From Pteria penguin (taxonomy: Eukaryota > Mollusca > Bivalvia > Pterioida > Pteriidae): DNA of 64,000 bases. Under the pieces are notes generated by a model. The model was not told where the DNA came from, did no database searches, and worked only from the letters and a program-made list of their open reading frames with translations. The position numbers were made by a program, and so were the translations under genes. Positions 33,501 through 44,839 of this stretch are shown here, piece after piece. The DNA lies in NCBI GenBank assembly GCA_035048485.1, contig CM068587.1:52009501-52073500 (forward strand), in the 5' to 3' direction. The stretch's first letter is position 1. Every line of letters begins with the position of its first letter.

Positions 33501-36500
33501 CCTATTGATTTGAAGGTGAATAGGTGAAAGATCAAGGTCATAGCACAGATAATTGAATATAGTTTCCCAACCATATCTGAATTTCATTTACACCTATTGA
33601 CACACACTCGAGGTGAATTAGGGATGTGCCCTACTGATTTGGATGATAAAAAATCAAAAGTCAAGTTCAAAGAGCATGGACAACTGTATGTGTCCATAAC
33701 TAAATTTCTGGACCAAAACAAAATTTTCTTACATCCATTGTCATGATATATTACACGGTAATACTTTGAGCTAAGGATATTCCCTATTAATTTGGAGGTC
33801 AAAGCTCAATATGATAGTGCATGGATAAATGAAACTATAAATGAATTCCTTTTACACGTATGGACATTAAATTTCCTTTGTAGACTCTCCATGAGTTAAG
33901 GATGTACTCTATTTACTTAGAGTTCAAAAGGTCATGATCAGAGGTCAAAGTCACAGAATGTAGGTAATTGAATTTGGTATCTGTACCATAACTGATCTTT
34001 TTTGACACCCAAGATCCAGAAACTTCACACAAGACCCTTTGTCAGTCAAGAATGTGCCCAATTGATTTGGAGGTAAAAAGATCAAAGTTCAAATTCACAG
34101 AATATGGAAAACTTACTTGTCCATACCATAGATAAATTTTCTTTATACCCATTGCCATGAAATATTCCAAAGTAAATCTGTGTGAATTAAGAATATGTCC
34201 AGTTTTGGTAAGGACTCCAAAATTCTTTTTATGTGTTATTTTCTTTCATTTCTTTTTTCTTTTTTTTTTTAATTTCTTATCCCACATACCCACATAATAT
34301 CTTCAGAAACATAAGAGTTTGCATTTTGATATTGTATATAATTTGCTCATGGTAAAGTTTTTCTTCCTCATGAACTTGACCTTGAAATTTGATCTTTGTT
34401 TTTTAAAACAAATTAATCTTCATTATATCTTTTGAACCGCAGTGTTAGATTCTTCATATTTTTGTTACTGTTGGGTCACTGATAGGACATGACAAAAATT
34501 TGTTGTCATTGAAACTTGCTGCATCCCGGGGCATTTGTCCCATCAGGACAGTTCTAATTTTGTTTGTTTAGCTATGAATTTTAACATTCATGATAACTTG
34601 TGGAGGAATAGCAGACAAGACTTATATACTTATAAAACTTATATTATAAGAATATATAACTGTATATGAATATTGCATTATTTTCTCCAAAAACCAATGG
34701 CATATTTGTTTGAAACAATGTTATTACAATTCTTTAGTTAGATGGTTAAAGTCTGATACAGTAAATGTCATCAGAACATGTAGTGATTCTCTAGCCAATG
34801 CCATCCACAGTACAGTATCCAGGGCCCTAGCTTTTAGAGTGAAGACTTTTGATGGCAAGGTAAAGAATGTACAGATCAAGGTTAAACTACCACTCACAAT
34901 CTCCCCCTCCCCAAATTGGCATAAATTTGAAAACCTCTCATAAACAATGGATTACTCATCTAATGATCTTTCTATATATTCAAATGTAGATTAATCATTT
35001 AATGAAAAGATTCTCAGATGGATTAATTCTGCACACAAGACCCCTGAATGTAGGCTGATTTTTGTCTAATTCTACACAAATTTATTGCTTATTTCATCAT
35101 TTCGATAAAAGCACATGTATGACTCAAGGTGATACATTTGTCATACATAGCCTCACCAAACAACAATCAAGTGTGGCATAAAAAAACAGGGTCAAGGTTG
35201 ATCTCTATGATAAATTGATCTAGAAAGGCTGAAATTTGAGTAGTTCTATAGTTTGTACTTCATTTAATACAGATTTGACATGCCTTTATGATGTCATACA
35301 GGTTTTCAGTGATGTCATTATGTATGGAAACATAATCATTTGTTATCTGGTGAATATTCATAGAGACATATACAAATAAATCAAAATTTTTGGAAAATTC
35401 AATTTAAAAACAAATCACTAGGCTGGATATGGCAGATAGAAAGTGTGGTTCTTTATTGAAAATATAAAGAGTAAAAGATAAACAGTTATACATGTATTGT
35501 ATTTTCATAATACAATTTTGATCTCTTAATACATTAGCTAAAATAATATGTTGTCCATCAATTTCAATATTTCATTATTCATAGCACTTTTACAAAACTA
35601 ACCAAGCAATATTTTTGACAAACATCAATTATGTTTTACTTCTTCAATAAATCAATTGAATAATACATTGTAGAGACAAGGTTTTGCTGAAACATTTCAA
35701 TTGCTAAATCTGTTATTGCTGGTGTTACCTTTAAGTTCATTGTCTTAGACATGTAGAAGCTACAGTAAAGCCATCCCAGTTATAGCAAAATCTATCTCAT
35801 CTGTTCTTCTAAGAACATCAAATGAGGACTTCAGAAAAAAGTGTCTTCAACTTCTACTGGTAGGTCTATATGTATTAATATAATATACTTAGACTTTTAT
35901 GCCCTCAACATGTATGACTGAGAGAATTTTATAGCGTTTGTTTTGTCTATCCTCCTGTTCTTCTGTCACACAATAGGTTTCCAGATAACTAATGTTCCTT
36001 GCATCCTATCCAAACAAATCTGGACTTATCAATAACTTGTTAAAATAAATATTAGTGCATGTATATGCGATCAAATTGATTTGGTTACTATAAGCGCATT
36101 TCAACAACTTTTGGATCTTCATTGATGGTCAGGATCTAAACTGTGGAAATAAAAAGAATAAATATTTGAAGAGCAAAATCATTACCAATTCGACCAAAAC
36201 GTGAAAGCCAAAGTACCCATCTAAAATTGAAGATGTCTTGCCATTTTGGGGTCAGTAAGTAAAAGGTCAAGGTCACCACTGGTTAAAATAGAGTGCAATT
36301 ATCAGTTGATAAATAAAGTACTATGCATTCCATTCATACATGAATTGGATGTATTCATTGTTATCAAAAGGGGAAGATACATATTGATTTTGTGGTCAAT
36401 AGGTCAAAAATCAAGGTCTCCACTGGTAAAGATAGACTGAATTTATTGGTTTCCAGGTAACAAGTCAAGGGCCATGCAATTTTAAAGTACTATACAAATC

Positions 36501-39500
36501 ATATTTGGATATATTAAATCTCATCAAAAGAGGAGGATGGGTCAAAAGTTAAGGTCAATACTGGTTATATTTTATAGGAGTTATTTTCCATGTAACTTGC
36601 AATTAAAAGATTTTAGCTAGGAATACTTTGTGGTTGCTCTGAAATAAACCCCCAGTGGGGGCATATGTTTTATAAGCATGCTCTAATTTTGTATAGAAAT
36701 TTGATGTTCTGTAAATATTAAATATATTCACTATTCACATTCCCTGATGTCAGTGTATATTTTCTTTATGCATTCACCTTTTGTTTACCTTATATTTTCA
36801 GGTAGAGAGTGCTGCTACAGTAGAGACTGCCTTAAGCAGTAAACTTTGGCACATTGCAACATCCTGCTGTGCAGTGACATCTGTACATGGATCTCAGTCT
36901 CATAACAATATACAGGTACATTATTATGTTGCTTTGATATTTACAAGTATAAGTATGTATATATGCAAACAAATGATGTGATACCATAGAAATAGGTGTT
37001 TAAAAGCTGTAGATGTTTATTTCCTATAAACTGTTTGTTTTTTATGCCACCGCCATATATGGCTGGGGACATATAGTGTTGCACCCTGTCATTCCGTTAT
37101 TTTGTCATTCCGTCATTCCGAAAACTTATCATCGCCACTACTCCCAAACTGTTCATCAGAATTTCACCAAACTTCACATGTAGGTAGGGCAGCATATGTA
37201 GATGTGCATGAAGGGAGGCAACTCTGCTCAGAAATTTTTTTAGGAATTATAGGACTTTGAAATCAGAAAATGTGCATTGCATATGGCTGAACTATGTTAG
37301 AATTTTTAAATATTAGTTCTGTGGCAATTATATTTCACTACCTTGGCTGCCAGCAGGGGCATCTGTGTCGCACCGACACATTAAAATGCTAGTTTTTCTT
37401 TTTTTTTTTTTTTTTTTTTTTGTTGTTTTAGGTTTTTTTTTTTTGTTTTTTTGGCTTACCTGAGCCGAAGGCTCAAGTGAGCTATTGTGATCAATCACCG
37501 TCCGTCGTTAACTTCTCACATTTTCGACTTCTTCTCCAGAACCACTAAACAGAATTTGATGAAACTTAATAAGCATGTAGTACTCATGGTCCCCTACAAG
37601 TGTCGTTGTTTTTCGTCCAGATTCATCAACAGGTGGCGCCACCACAGGCAAAAGTAGGTCAAAGAGGGTACCATCCTTTGACAAACTTCTTCTTCAGACC
37701 GGGGGCATACAGAGACAAACCGAATGCATAGGAATGATCTAGAGGGATGTGTGAAGAAGTGTTGTTATTTTTGGTTCCGTTCCGAAATCAAATTTTTGAC
37801 GTTTTTTTGTACTTGGTAGTTTTAATGCAGAAAAGAGGTATTTTTTTCTTTTAGTAAACATTGATGCATTAATTTGGTTTAATTTGATCATTTTGATGGT
37901 AAGAAATACTACTGCGAAAAAAATTTTCCAATATTTTATGTTTTGGATTTTTTATGAATTTTTTAAGACTTTCAAGAAAAAGGGGGGTGAGATAATTGGT
38001 GTAAACATTTCACATTTTGAACTTTTTCTTCGGAACCACTTGCTGGAATTCAATGAAACTTGGCATACATTAAATACTCAAGGTCCCCGACAAATGTGGT
38101 CATCTTTGTCAGGATCCATGAACAGGTGGCACCACCACAGACAAAAGTAGGTCACAGAGGGTACCCTCCTTTGACAAACTTCTTATTCAGATCGGGTGCA
38201 TACAGCGACAAACCGACTGCATAGGAATGATTTAGAGGCATATGGGAAGAAGTATTGATATTTTTGGTTCCATTCCGAAATCAAATTTTTGACTTTTTTT
38301 TTCATTTTTATTTTGGACTTTGTTATTTTAATGCATTAAAGAGTTATTATTTTCTTTTAGTAAACATTGATGCATTCATTTGGTTTCATTTAATCATTTC
38401 TATGGTAAGGAATGCTGGTGCGAAAGAATTTTTTCAATATCTCGATTTTTGAATTTTTTATGAATTTTTTAAGACTTCCAAGAAAGGGGGGGGGGGGGGG
38501 GGGAATTTTTCATATCTTCAACTTGATCATCTAGCTGTTCAGGTGAGCGATATAGGCCCATTTGGGCCTCTTGTTTTTGGATATTGTTTTGTTCTGTTCT
38601 ACTTAATTTTTTTCCACATAAATCGATTCTGTTAAATTAAGAATCAGATATTAGATGATGTATTAAGTAATATTTCTTTACAATAAAAAGTCACTTACAC
38701 ATGTTTCAGAGTGTGGGATATGTAAATCCAGGAAATATTCCTCCTAAAATATCTACCTCTGACCTTATACCAGTGGTGGAGTCATTCCCAAACAATGATC
38801 ATGCTTCATGCCAGGAGGAAAAAGAAGACCTATCTTTAAGCAAAAAGTCCACACATTTTAATGAAATGTTCTTGCGAGAAAATCAGTCAGATGGAATACA
38901 TGCACCATTTGATAAAACATGCTCAGTATTAGATGAAAATGAAGTTCCCGAGAAGACATACCTATTTGAACATGATTATTTTCAGGATCCTGAAAACAAT
39001 GATGAATCATCTCTTCAGTCCATTTCAGGATTTTGTTTGAGTGACTTTCACACCAAAGATATAAATTCTGTTGCTATGCAACATGTAAAATTACATTTTG
39101 ATGAAACATCACATTCAGACAATGTTTCTGTAAAGCACGAAAATGTAGAACAACAAAGTGACTTTGATGACTTTGATGATTTTACTCTTAATGAAACCTC
39201 AGAGACTAAATCCAGTGATGGTTTTACCTCACAAGAATTTACAATAAAATCTGCTCCAGTGAAATCTGTAGAGGTCAGTATAAGTAATTTCATGATAAAA
39301 AAAGTCAAAGCAAATACTAATGCATGTTTAATCAATTGGAGGTAATTATTCTGTAATAACAGTGCACATATAATACCAGGGTCCGGCGCCATAAACTGAG
39401 AAATACTTAAGTCTATTATTTCATTCTAATTCATTCCATTTAACATTCAAATAAATTGTCATGCAGAATGGTTTAATTCTATTTACCAATAGCATAAAAC

Positions 39501-41209
39501 TCAATAAAATCGATATCTTAGTACCTAATTCATCGTTGAACAGAAGAATATGAAATTATCACTTAAGTATTTTCTCAGTTTATGGCGCTGGACCCCTGAT
39601 CTTTTTGTCTTCATAGTGGTGTAGCTGTAAGTTAATTATAGTGCTCAAAATGTATTTTGAAGCTGCAAGCATTTTGGTTGGTTGGTTGGTTGATTGGTGT
39701 TTTACGTCGCTTTCAACAATATTTCAGTTATATCGCGACATGGAAGCAGGAGGTTACCAACCTCTTAAACATAGTGGCGCAACCCAGGAATCGAACCCGG
39801 ATCGTCGGCGCCGCAAGCCAAGCGCTTAACCACTACACCAAGCCTGCCCCAAGCATTTTGGTACCCCTTGTATATCCCAATTCACAGCTACTGCGAATCA
39901 GATGATATTACGTGATCAGTGCTTCTGTATAGATCGAAATGTGTACTTCAAATTTACCGAGATGAAAGTTTGTAAATCATTCTGACACTGAGGAATATCT
40001 CCCTCGTGCAATAGCTATATTCCCAGATCGTTCCTTTGGCGTTCACTTCTAGGTCAGTTGAGAAATTGGTAGTTCTTCAAATATCTATGCTTTGGACTTC
40101 CATAATTTCGGCCTTGAGCAGCACTGAAGAGACATTATTAGTTGTCGACATGTGCTTAATATGGTGCACCAAATCAATAAATGTATTAAATGTATACATG
40201 TATCTAATTTTTATATTTATTCAAAGGCGAAGGATGCTGATACATCGATACAGTGAGGTGAAGGACACTGATACCATTTTTTTCACCGGAGGTCAAAGCA
40301 ATGCATCTACTATCAGTCCGTCCATTATCATTTGTCGGTCTGTTAATTTTTGGCATTTTCAACTTCTTCACAACTTCTGAAGATATTTTAATGAATCTTA
40401 ATAGGAATTAAGTACTCAAGGTGCCCTACAGGTGTTGTATTTTGACTAGATGCGTCCAGGAGTGGATTTAGGACAAGACGAATGAAGCCCCAGAGTGGGT
40501 ACTCTCCTTTTATAAATTATTTCTTCCCGACCAATGAATCAGTTAACCGAATGCACCAGCGTTATCTAGAAGGTTTTCCAAATGAATGTTGCTTTATTTT
40601 TGTTCCATTCCAAATTGAAAATTTTGGAGCTTTCTTGACGTGTTTTTGGACGTTATCATTTTTGCACATTTAAGTTAATTTCTTCGGCTTTTAGATTTTA
40701 AGATTGAAAAAGGAGACGGATGTACTGTTTGTATGTGAGGATGATCATTGATGGACTTTTTCATCAGAAATCTAAGAAAATTATTCATAAAACACGGTAG
40801 GGCCCATAAAAGTGTGGTTGTTTTTCCACCAGATCTTGTAAGTGGTGGATCCAGAGCGGGACAATATAGACATCAGAAGTTTCCATCTTTTGACAAACTG
40901 AAGCAGAAGAGAGACCGAGCAAGGTGTCTTTCTAACATTCTAACCTTCTAACATTTTGATGTGTTCAATGCGTTCAGGTGAAATATATATGCCCGATTTG
41001 ACCTCTTGATTTTGCTTCCTTCGCAACAGACTATGATTTTATGCTTTTCAAAATAATGAAAGAGAAATTATGATATACACAAAGATTTAGAACAAATGTT
41101 AATATTCTTCTTTATTATTTTTTTTTTTCAATTTTAGAATAATCAAGACTCGGACGAATGGTTTGACAACGTCTTGATGGAGGTAGACGACTGGTTGAAG
41201 GAAATTTGA
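24575..41209 (+). CDS. fourteen-exon gene, possibly TOPOVIBL/TOP6BL-like (meiotic DSB factor)
   Basis: Exons: 24575-24631, 25756-25870, 26089-26133, 28036-28262, 29556-29639, 30512-30567, 30887-30953, 31605-31773, 33031-33159, 34738-34859, 35749-35859, 36802-36915, 38710-39273, 41138-41209. The ATG is chosen because 'MSFSLELETPLH' joins in frame to exon 2. It encodes about 640 residues: a mixed globular region, then helical stretches ('SKAIPVIAKSISSVLLRTS', 'ETALSSKLWHIATS'), a long acidic Ser-rich exon, and a short C-terminal helix with 'DEWFDNVLMEVDDWLKEI'. This layout, especially a final Trp-containing helix, recalls TOPOVIBL (C11orf80), whose C-terminus binds REC114 for SPO11-dependent break formation. 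That assignment is from memory and tentative. Two junctions do not keep frame with the sites chosen: exon 6 to 7 (phase 2 to 1) and exon 8 to 9 (phase 0 to 1). A missed small exon, another splice site or an indel is needed. Confidence 0.62.
26320..26470. mobile_element. hAT-type MITE, 151 bp
   Basis: Ends are 'cagtggtggatccagg' and 'aaatccgccactg', inverted. G-runs lie inside. The same type of end as the 4.4-kb element at 7632-12038, so it is probably a non-autonomous relative. It lies in an intron of the 14-exon gene. Confidence 0.8.
26820..27750 (+). repeat. 'tacgcccgtc' repeat element, copy 1
   Basis: Begins 'tacgcccgtcattagatggg' and ends near 'gacgggtgtattatgcc', an imperfect inverted end pair. 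Two internal ~300-bp direct units share 'tttcaagat..tgaattgaaatt', 'ggcgtcagtaccagtt' and 'tttatggcccttggactt'. Non-coding. A related longer copy is at 41259-42875. Confidence 0.7.
28690..29230 (+). repeat. degenerate 'tgacct' repeat array
   Basis: About four diverged units alternate 'tgaccta..ttgaa', 'atgatagggg.cag..gtt.gatatttc' and 'cattt.gta'-type phrases. Intronic and non-coding. Confidence 0.5.
31301..31353 (-). repeat. 53-bp perfect inverted copy of 49453-49505
   Basis: All 53 bases equal the reverse complement of 49453-49505 (core 'gttaccggctcagttatgtg'). The partner lies beside Penelope-like 3' sequence, so this may be a small retroelement-derived piece in intron 7 of the 14-exon gene. 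Confidence 0.85.
31925..32200 (-). repeat. SINE, inverted diverged copy
   Basis: 'ggtgatggcatctgcctgaagc' type sequence and 'gaagcagtgagg' are the reverse complement of the SINE body at 18694-18975. The tRNA head is poorly preserved. Confidence 0.6.
32521..32692 (-). mobile_element. tRNA-derived SINE (TTGG-tailed), minus strand
   Basis: The minus strand reads a tRNA-like head, body and (CCAA)n tail, seen on + as 'ttggttggttggttgattgg'. A perfect 14-bp duplication 'tctaatactttagt' flanks it at 32507-32520 and 32693-32706. Same family as 39678-39849. Its tRNA boxes are mutated relative to that copy. Confidence 0.92.
33440..34210 (+). repeat. ~150-bp 'gatttggaggt' tandem repeat
   Basis: About five diverged direct units share 'aattgatttggaggtaaaaa', 'tcaaggtca', 'catggaca.ctg' and 'ttacacc.attg'-like phrases. 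Intronic repeat with no coding signal. Shorter related units occur at 36100-36560. Confidence 0.65.
37045..37395 (+). repeat. 'tatgccaccgccatatatgg' repeat
   Basis: A ~350-bp block from 'tatgccaccgccatatatgg' to 'gtgtcgcaccgacacatt'. Non-coding; this matches a type of dispersed repeat I know from bivalve intron sequence, but I cannot name it. Confidence 0.5.
37450..38575 (+). repeat. 'gagccgaaggctcaagtgag' element with two internal ~490-bp units
   Basis: Starts 'ctgagccgaaggctcaagtg' and ends 'aggcccatttgggcctcttg'. Two long direct units share 'tcaacaggtggcgccaccac' (second copy 'aacaggtggcaccaccac'), 'aaaagtaggtca.agagggta' and 'tgcataggaatgat'. Diverged pieces recur at 40255-40990 and 63555-64000. 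Non-coding; lies in the intron before exon 13 of the 14-exon gene. Confidence 0.75.
39377..39598. mobile_element. 222-bp MITE with 35-bp inverted ends
   Basis: 'cagggtccggcgccataaac' plus 'tgagaaatacttaagt' at the left is mirrored by 'acttaagtattttctca' plus 'gtttatggcgctggacccctg'-type sequence on the right (split at 'ggcgc'). No ORF. Intronic. Confidence 0.88.
39678..39849 (-). mobile_element. tRNA-derived SINE (TTGG-tailed), minus strand
   Basis: The minus strand gives 'tggtgtagtggttaagcgc' (A box) and 'gggttcgattcctgggttg' (B box) followed by the SINE body and (CCAA)n tail. The perfect 12-bp duplication 'caagcattttgg' flanks it at 39666-39677 and 39850-39861. It sits in the last intron of the 14-exon gene. 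Confidence 0.93.
40255..40990 (+). repeat. diverged copy of the 37.5-kb repeat
   Basis: Contains weak matches to the 37.5-kb element ('tcggtctgttaa', 'acaacttctgaagat', 'caggtgaaatatatatgccc', 'gacctcttg'). At 40850 'agtggtggatccagag' also resembles a lone hAT-type end. No coding signal. Confidence 0.5.
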
Positions 41210-41258
41210 AACTTACATTGTTTCAATACTCTTTTTTCACTTAATACTCACATTTTGT

Positions 41259-42875
41259 TTTATACGCCCGTCTTAAGATGGGCCGTATTATGTTATGGCA
41301 TTGTCCGGCGTCAAGGATAAGCTTTTCTCGCACCGGAGATCGACTAGTTCCGTTTTTTATCAGTACTTGAAAATTCTATCCTTCCGCGCGTCGTCTGCAT
41401 TGTTTACAAACAAATGAAACATGGCGACTCACGATTTTTTCGTCGGAGAGATAGTCAACATTGTGTGTTATCGTTAAGTTTAATGTTGAAAAATCCTATC
41501 AAAATATAAAGTTTTTTCATGCATATCATGGTGTTTTACTTTATTTCGGCGGACCATCTTTTTATTCAATCAGTGATTCGGCCATCAAATGAAGTAAACA
41601 AAAACATCGAAAATATCTATAGCCTACATCGAGCTGCTGAGGTGCGAGAAAAATAACCAAGCACTAGTTTGAGTTCCAGATAGAAAAAGATCATTCTCTG
41701 GCTGGATGAAACATCATATCTCAAACTCGGCTAACGCCTCGGTTGAGATTTGTTGATTCATCCAACCCTCGACTGATCTTTTTCTATCTGGAACTCAAAC
41801 TAGTGCTAGATTCTATTAGTCCAGGCTAATACTTATTTCCCTGTACACGGATTTCAATAATATTTCCCAGAATTCTTGCTTAGATTCAAGGGTGTGTCAT
41901 GAGCTTGATCCAAGGTCATAGGTCTAAGGTCAAGGTCACAACATGCAATGTGAGTAAAACCTTGTCCGGGCCATACCTTCTTCCCCTGTGCATGGATTTC
42001 AAAAATATTTCACGGAGTTCTTACTTAGGACCCAAGGGTATCTCATGACCTTGACGCAAGGTCATAGGTCAGAGGTCAAGGGCACAAAATGCAAAAAGAT
42101 TAAAACCTTGTCTAGGCCATTACTTCTTGCCCTGTGATGGATATCAGTAATTTTTCACAGAATTGTTATTTAGGACCCAGGGGTGTGTCAGGATCTGCAC
42201 AAAAGGTCATAGGTCAAGGTCACAAAATGCAAAGTGAGTGAAACCTTGTCTGGGCTATTTCTTCTTCCCCTGTGCATGGGTTTCAATAATATTTCACAGA
42301 ATTGTTACTTAGGACCCACGATTGTGTCATAACATTGATACAAATCATGATCAAAGGTCAAGTTCACAACATGTAAACTGATTAAAACCTTGTCTAGGCA
42401 ATTACTTCTTTGTCCTGTGCATTGATTTCAATAATATTCCACAGAATTGTTACTTAGGACCCAAGGGTGTGTCATGATCTTGACCCAAGGTCAAAGGTCA
42501 AGGTCACAACATGCAAAGTGAGTAAAACCTTGTCCGGGCCATAACGTCTTCCTCTGTGCATAGATTTCAATAATATTTCTATGATGCTATGGAGATGCTA
42601 TGTAACTCGATAACTTAAGTAAATCTCAGTTGTTTTTCATTACTCTTATACAGAATGCTCAAATAGTGTAGTGGAAGCCACTTTTCAGTTTTGAGCAAAT
42701 TCCATTTTGTTGTTACAGAGTTATGGGACTTTGATCCCTCTTTTTTTATTTCAATATTTCATAAAAGTATTACCAAAGAGACCCATGTTTGAGGGTAATA
42801 AAACCATACGTTCACATTGATCCCGGCCAAAGTAAGCGACAGGCGTATTAAGCCACTCTAGGCGTTGCTCTTGTC
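41259..42875 (+). repeat. 'tacgcccgtc' repeat element, copy 2, with ~130-bp tandem array
   Basis: Starts 'tatacgcccgtcttaagatg' and ends 'gcgacaggcgtattaagcc'. From about 41860 to 42580 there are five or so direct units sharing 'cttcccctgtgcatgg', 'ttaggacccaagggtgtgtc' and 'ggtcaaggtcacaa'. A separate hairpin element sits inside at 41661-41806. Confidence 0.8.
41661..41806. mobile_element. 146-bp foldback/MITE
   Basis: 'gcactagtttgagttccaga' followed by 'tagaaaaagatca' is mirrored by 'tgatctttttcta' then 'tctggaactcaaactagtgc'. The loop contains a smaller palindrome ('ctcaaactcggc..gccgaggttgag' type). No ORF. Confidence 0.88.
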
Positions 42876-43784
42876 AAATCAATAAAATACCAGTTACATG
42901 CTGTCTTATTGAACTTCGTTTACAGTTTAATAATACGGATTTCATCTTTGAATTTTTTTTTTAATTCTAACATAATACATGTGTTAAATTGTTCAGTTTT
43001 GAACATAATTTCTCTGGTTAATATGTACACTTTATCATGTCGGTGTCAATATGTTTACAATTTCGACCTTGAGCATCACTGCCTTGTGCACTAAATAAAT
43101 ACCTGTGCATATTTCCTCATATATACTATAGGTATTTCACATCCTGTTTGCTTTGATCATTGGAAAATTGTGCGCTACGTTGACAACTCGCTCACCACGT
43201 ATAATGCCTTCTACCTAACAAAGAGTATTTATTCTTGTCTACACGAAGATAAGCTGTTTTTACTGACACAAAAAGACAAATGTCGCATGGACCATACAGG
43301 GCAAATAAGAGCCAAGGAAAGACCGCCATCTTTGGGCGGTCAAATGACAATTATTAATCAATACTAGACTTTCGAGATACACATCAGTGATTCGTTTTAA
43401 CAAAATGTAGAGCATTCTGTACCGGGGATAATATAAAATAGATTCAACCGTAACACACAACGTACCCCACGTAAGTTCTTTACAGTGATATGAATTGCAG
43501 TTGTAGTTGTACTCGTCTTGAAGATTAATACGGACGCGAAGTAAATCCTGACAGTTGGTTAAAATCATACAAAAAGAACAAATTTTTAAAATGCCCCTTG
43601 GTATACAGTTTAGAAATAGGTTCTTTTAAGTTGTGCAATTATATTTATTTGAAATGATCAATAAAAAAGAAGACAGACGACATCTAACCAAAATGTATGA
43701 CACAAACCACCAAGGACATGCACATGGAACATGAATAGTCAAACCAATACAGAAAATGACCTTACAAATTTTTCGATTGTAGTG
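42876..43784. other. no gene recognised
   Basis: Only short frames; no recognised family or repeat. Confidence 0.4.
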
Positions 43785-44195
43785 CTGTTACATTACTGAC
43801 TTAGGCGGCCAATCATAGTAACAAACGTCAATCACTTGATGTGATTAACGGACGCCCACCTTTTCACTGACCGCAAATGCAGCACACTCAAAGGACACAG
43901 ATTAAAATTATACATAATCCTCCATATAGAGGAAAAGGATCAATAGGTTTCTCAAGACGAGAGGTCATAAAATTTTTCTGAGGAAACGTTTATGGAATAG
44001 TATGCTAGTATCAAGGCGACATCAACATAAGTAAATCTTGATCTGCCTGTCTGTAAGCGAGCTCGGATCCTTGATCTGTAGAGAGTCCCGACTAACAGTC
44101 AGAGGGGACGAGGCTCGGGTCCTTGTCTCTTCTGAAAAGGATTGGACAAAGTCCGTCATAGAGTCCCACCGCCCTGTTAGCGTGCATTACGCTCA
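43785..44195 (-). repeat. Penelope-like 3' part, inverted copy
   Basis: The reverse complement of 44041-44190 matches 57345-57490 ('gagtcccgactaaca', 'ggaccttgtctc.tctgaaaag', 'cctgttag..gcgtgc'). The reverse complement of 43785-43870 matches 57690-57790. Order and orientation agree, so this is one inverted, diverged retroelement 3' piece. Confidence 0.75.
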
Positions 44196-44237
44196 AGTTA
44201 AAGTTAGTGTAGGGCTGTAGAGGGATATCAAACAAAA

Positions 44238-44835
44238 ATAGCGATTTTTTCAGTCTTGGCTTCGAATCTTCCGTCAGTCATGGCTTCGAGTCTTACTAGA
44301 GTCCTGGGTTCGAGTCATGCTACTCCTGGCTTCGAGTCTTGCGAGAGTCCTGGCTTCGAATCTTCCTTCAGTCCTTGCTTCGAGTCTTGCTATAGTCCTT
44401 GCTTCGGGGTTTGTTAGAGTCCTGACATCGAATCTTCCTTCATCCCTGGCTTCGAGTCTTGCTAGAGTCCTGGCTTGGAGTTTTGCTAGAGTCCTTGCTT
44501 CGAGGTTTTCTAGAGTCCTGGCTCCTGTTTTAGCTTCGAATCTTCCTTCAGTCCTGGCTTGTAGTCTTACTAGAGCCCTGTCTTCGAGTCATGCTAGTCC
44601 TGGTTTCGAGTCTTGCGAGTCCTGGCTTCGAATCTTCGTTCAGTCCTTGCTTTCGAGTCTTGCTAGTGTCCTTGCTTCGAGTCTTGCTAGAGTCCTTGCT
44701 TTGAATCTTGCTATAGTCCTTACTTCGTGTCTTGCTAACGTCCTGGCTTGGAGTCTTGCTAGAGTCCTGGTTTTAAGTCTTGCTAGAATCCTGACTTGGA
44801 GTCTTGCTAGAGTCCTGGCTCCTGATAGAGTCTCG
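44238..44835 (+). repeat. 24-bp minisatellite
   Basis: About 25 imperfect units with consensus 'gtcctggcttcgagtcttgc' plus 'taga'. The 24-bp period keeps frames open on both strands (198 codons on +, 78 on -) with Leu/Ala/Ser- or Arg/Leu/Ala-rich repeats; these are by-products, not genes. Confidence 0.9.
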
Positions 44836-44839
44836 GCTG

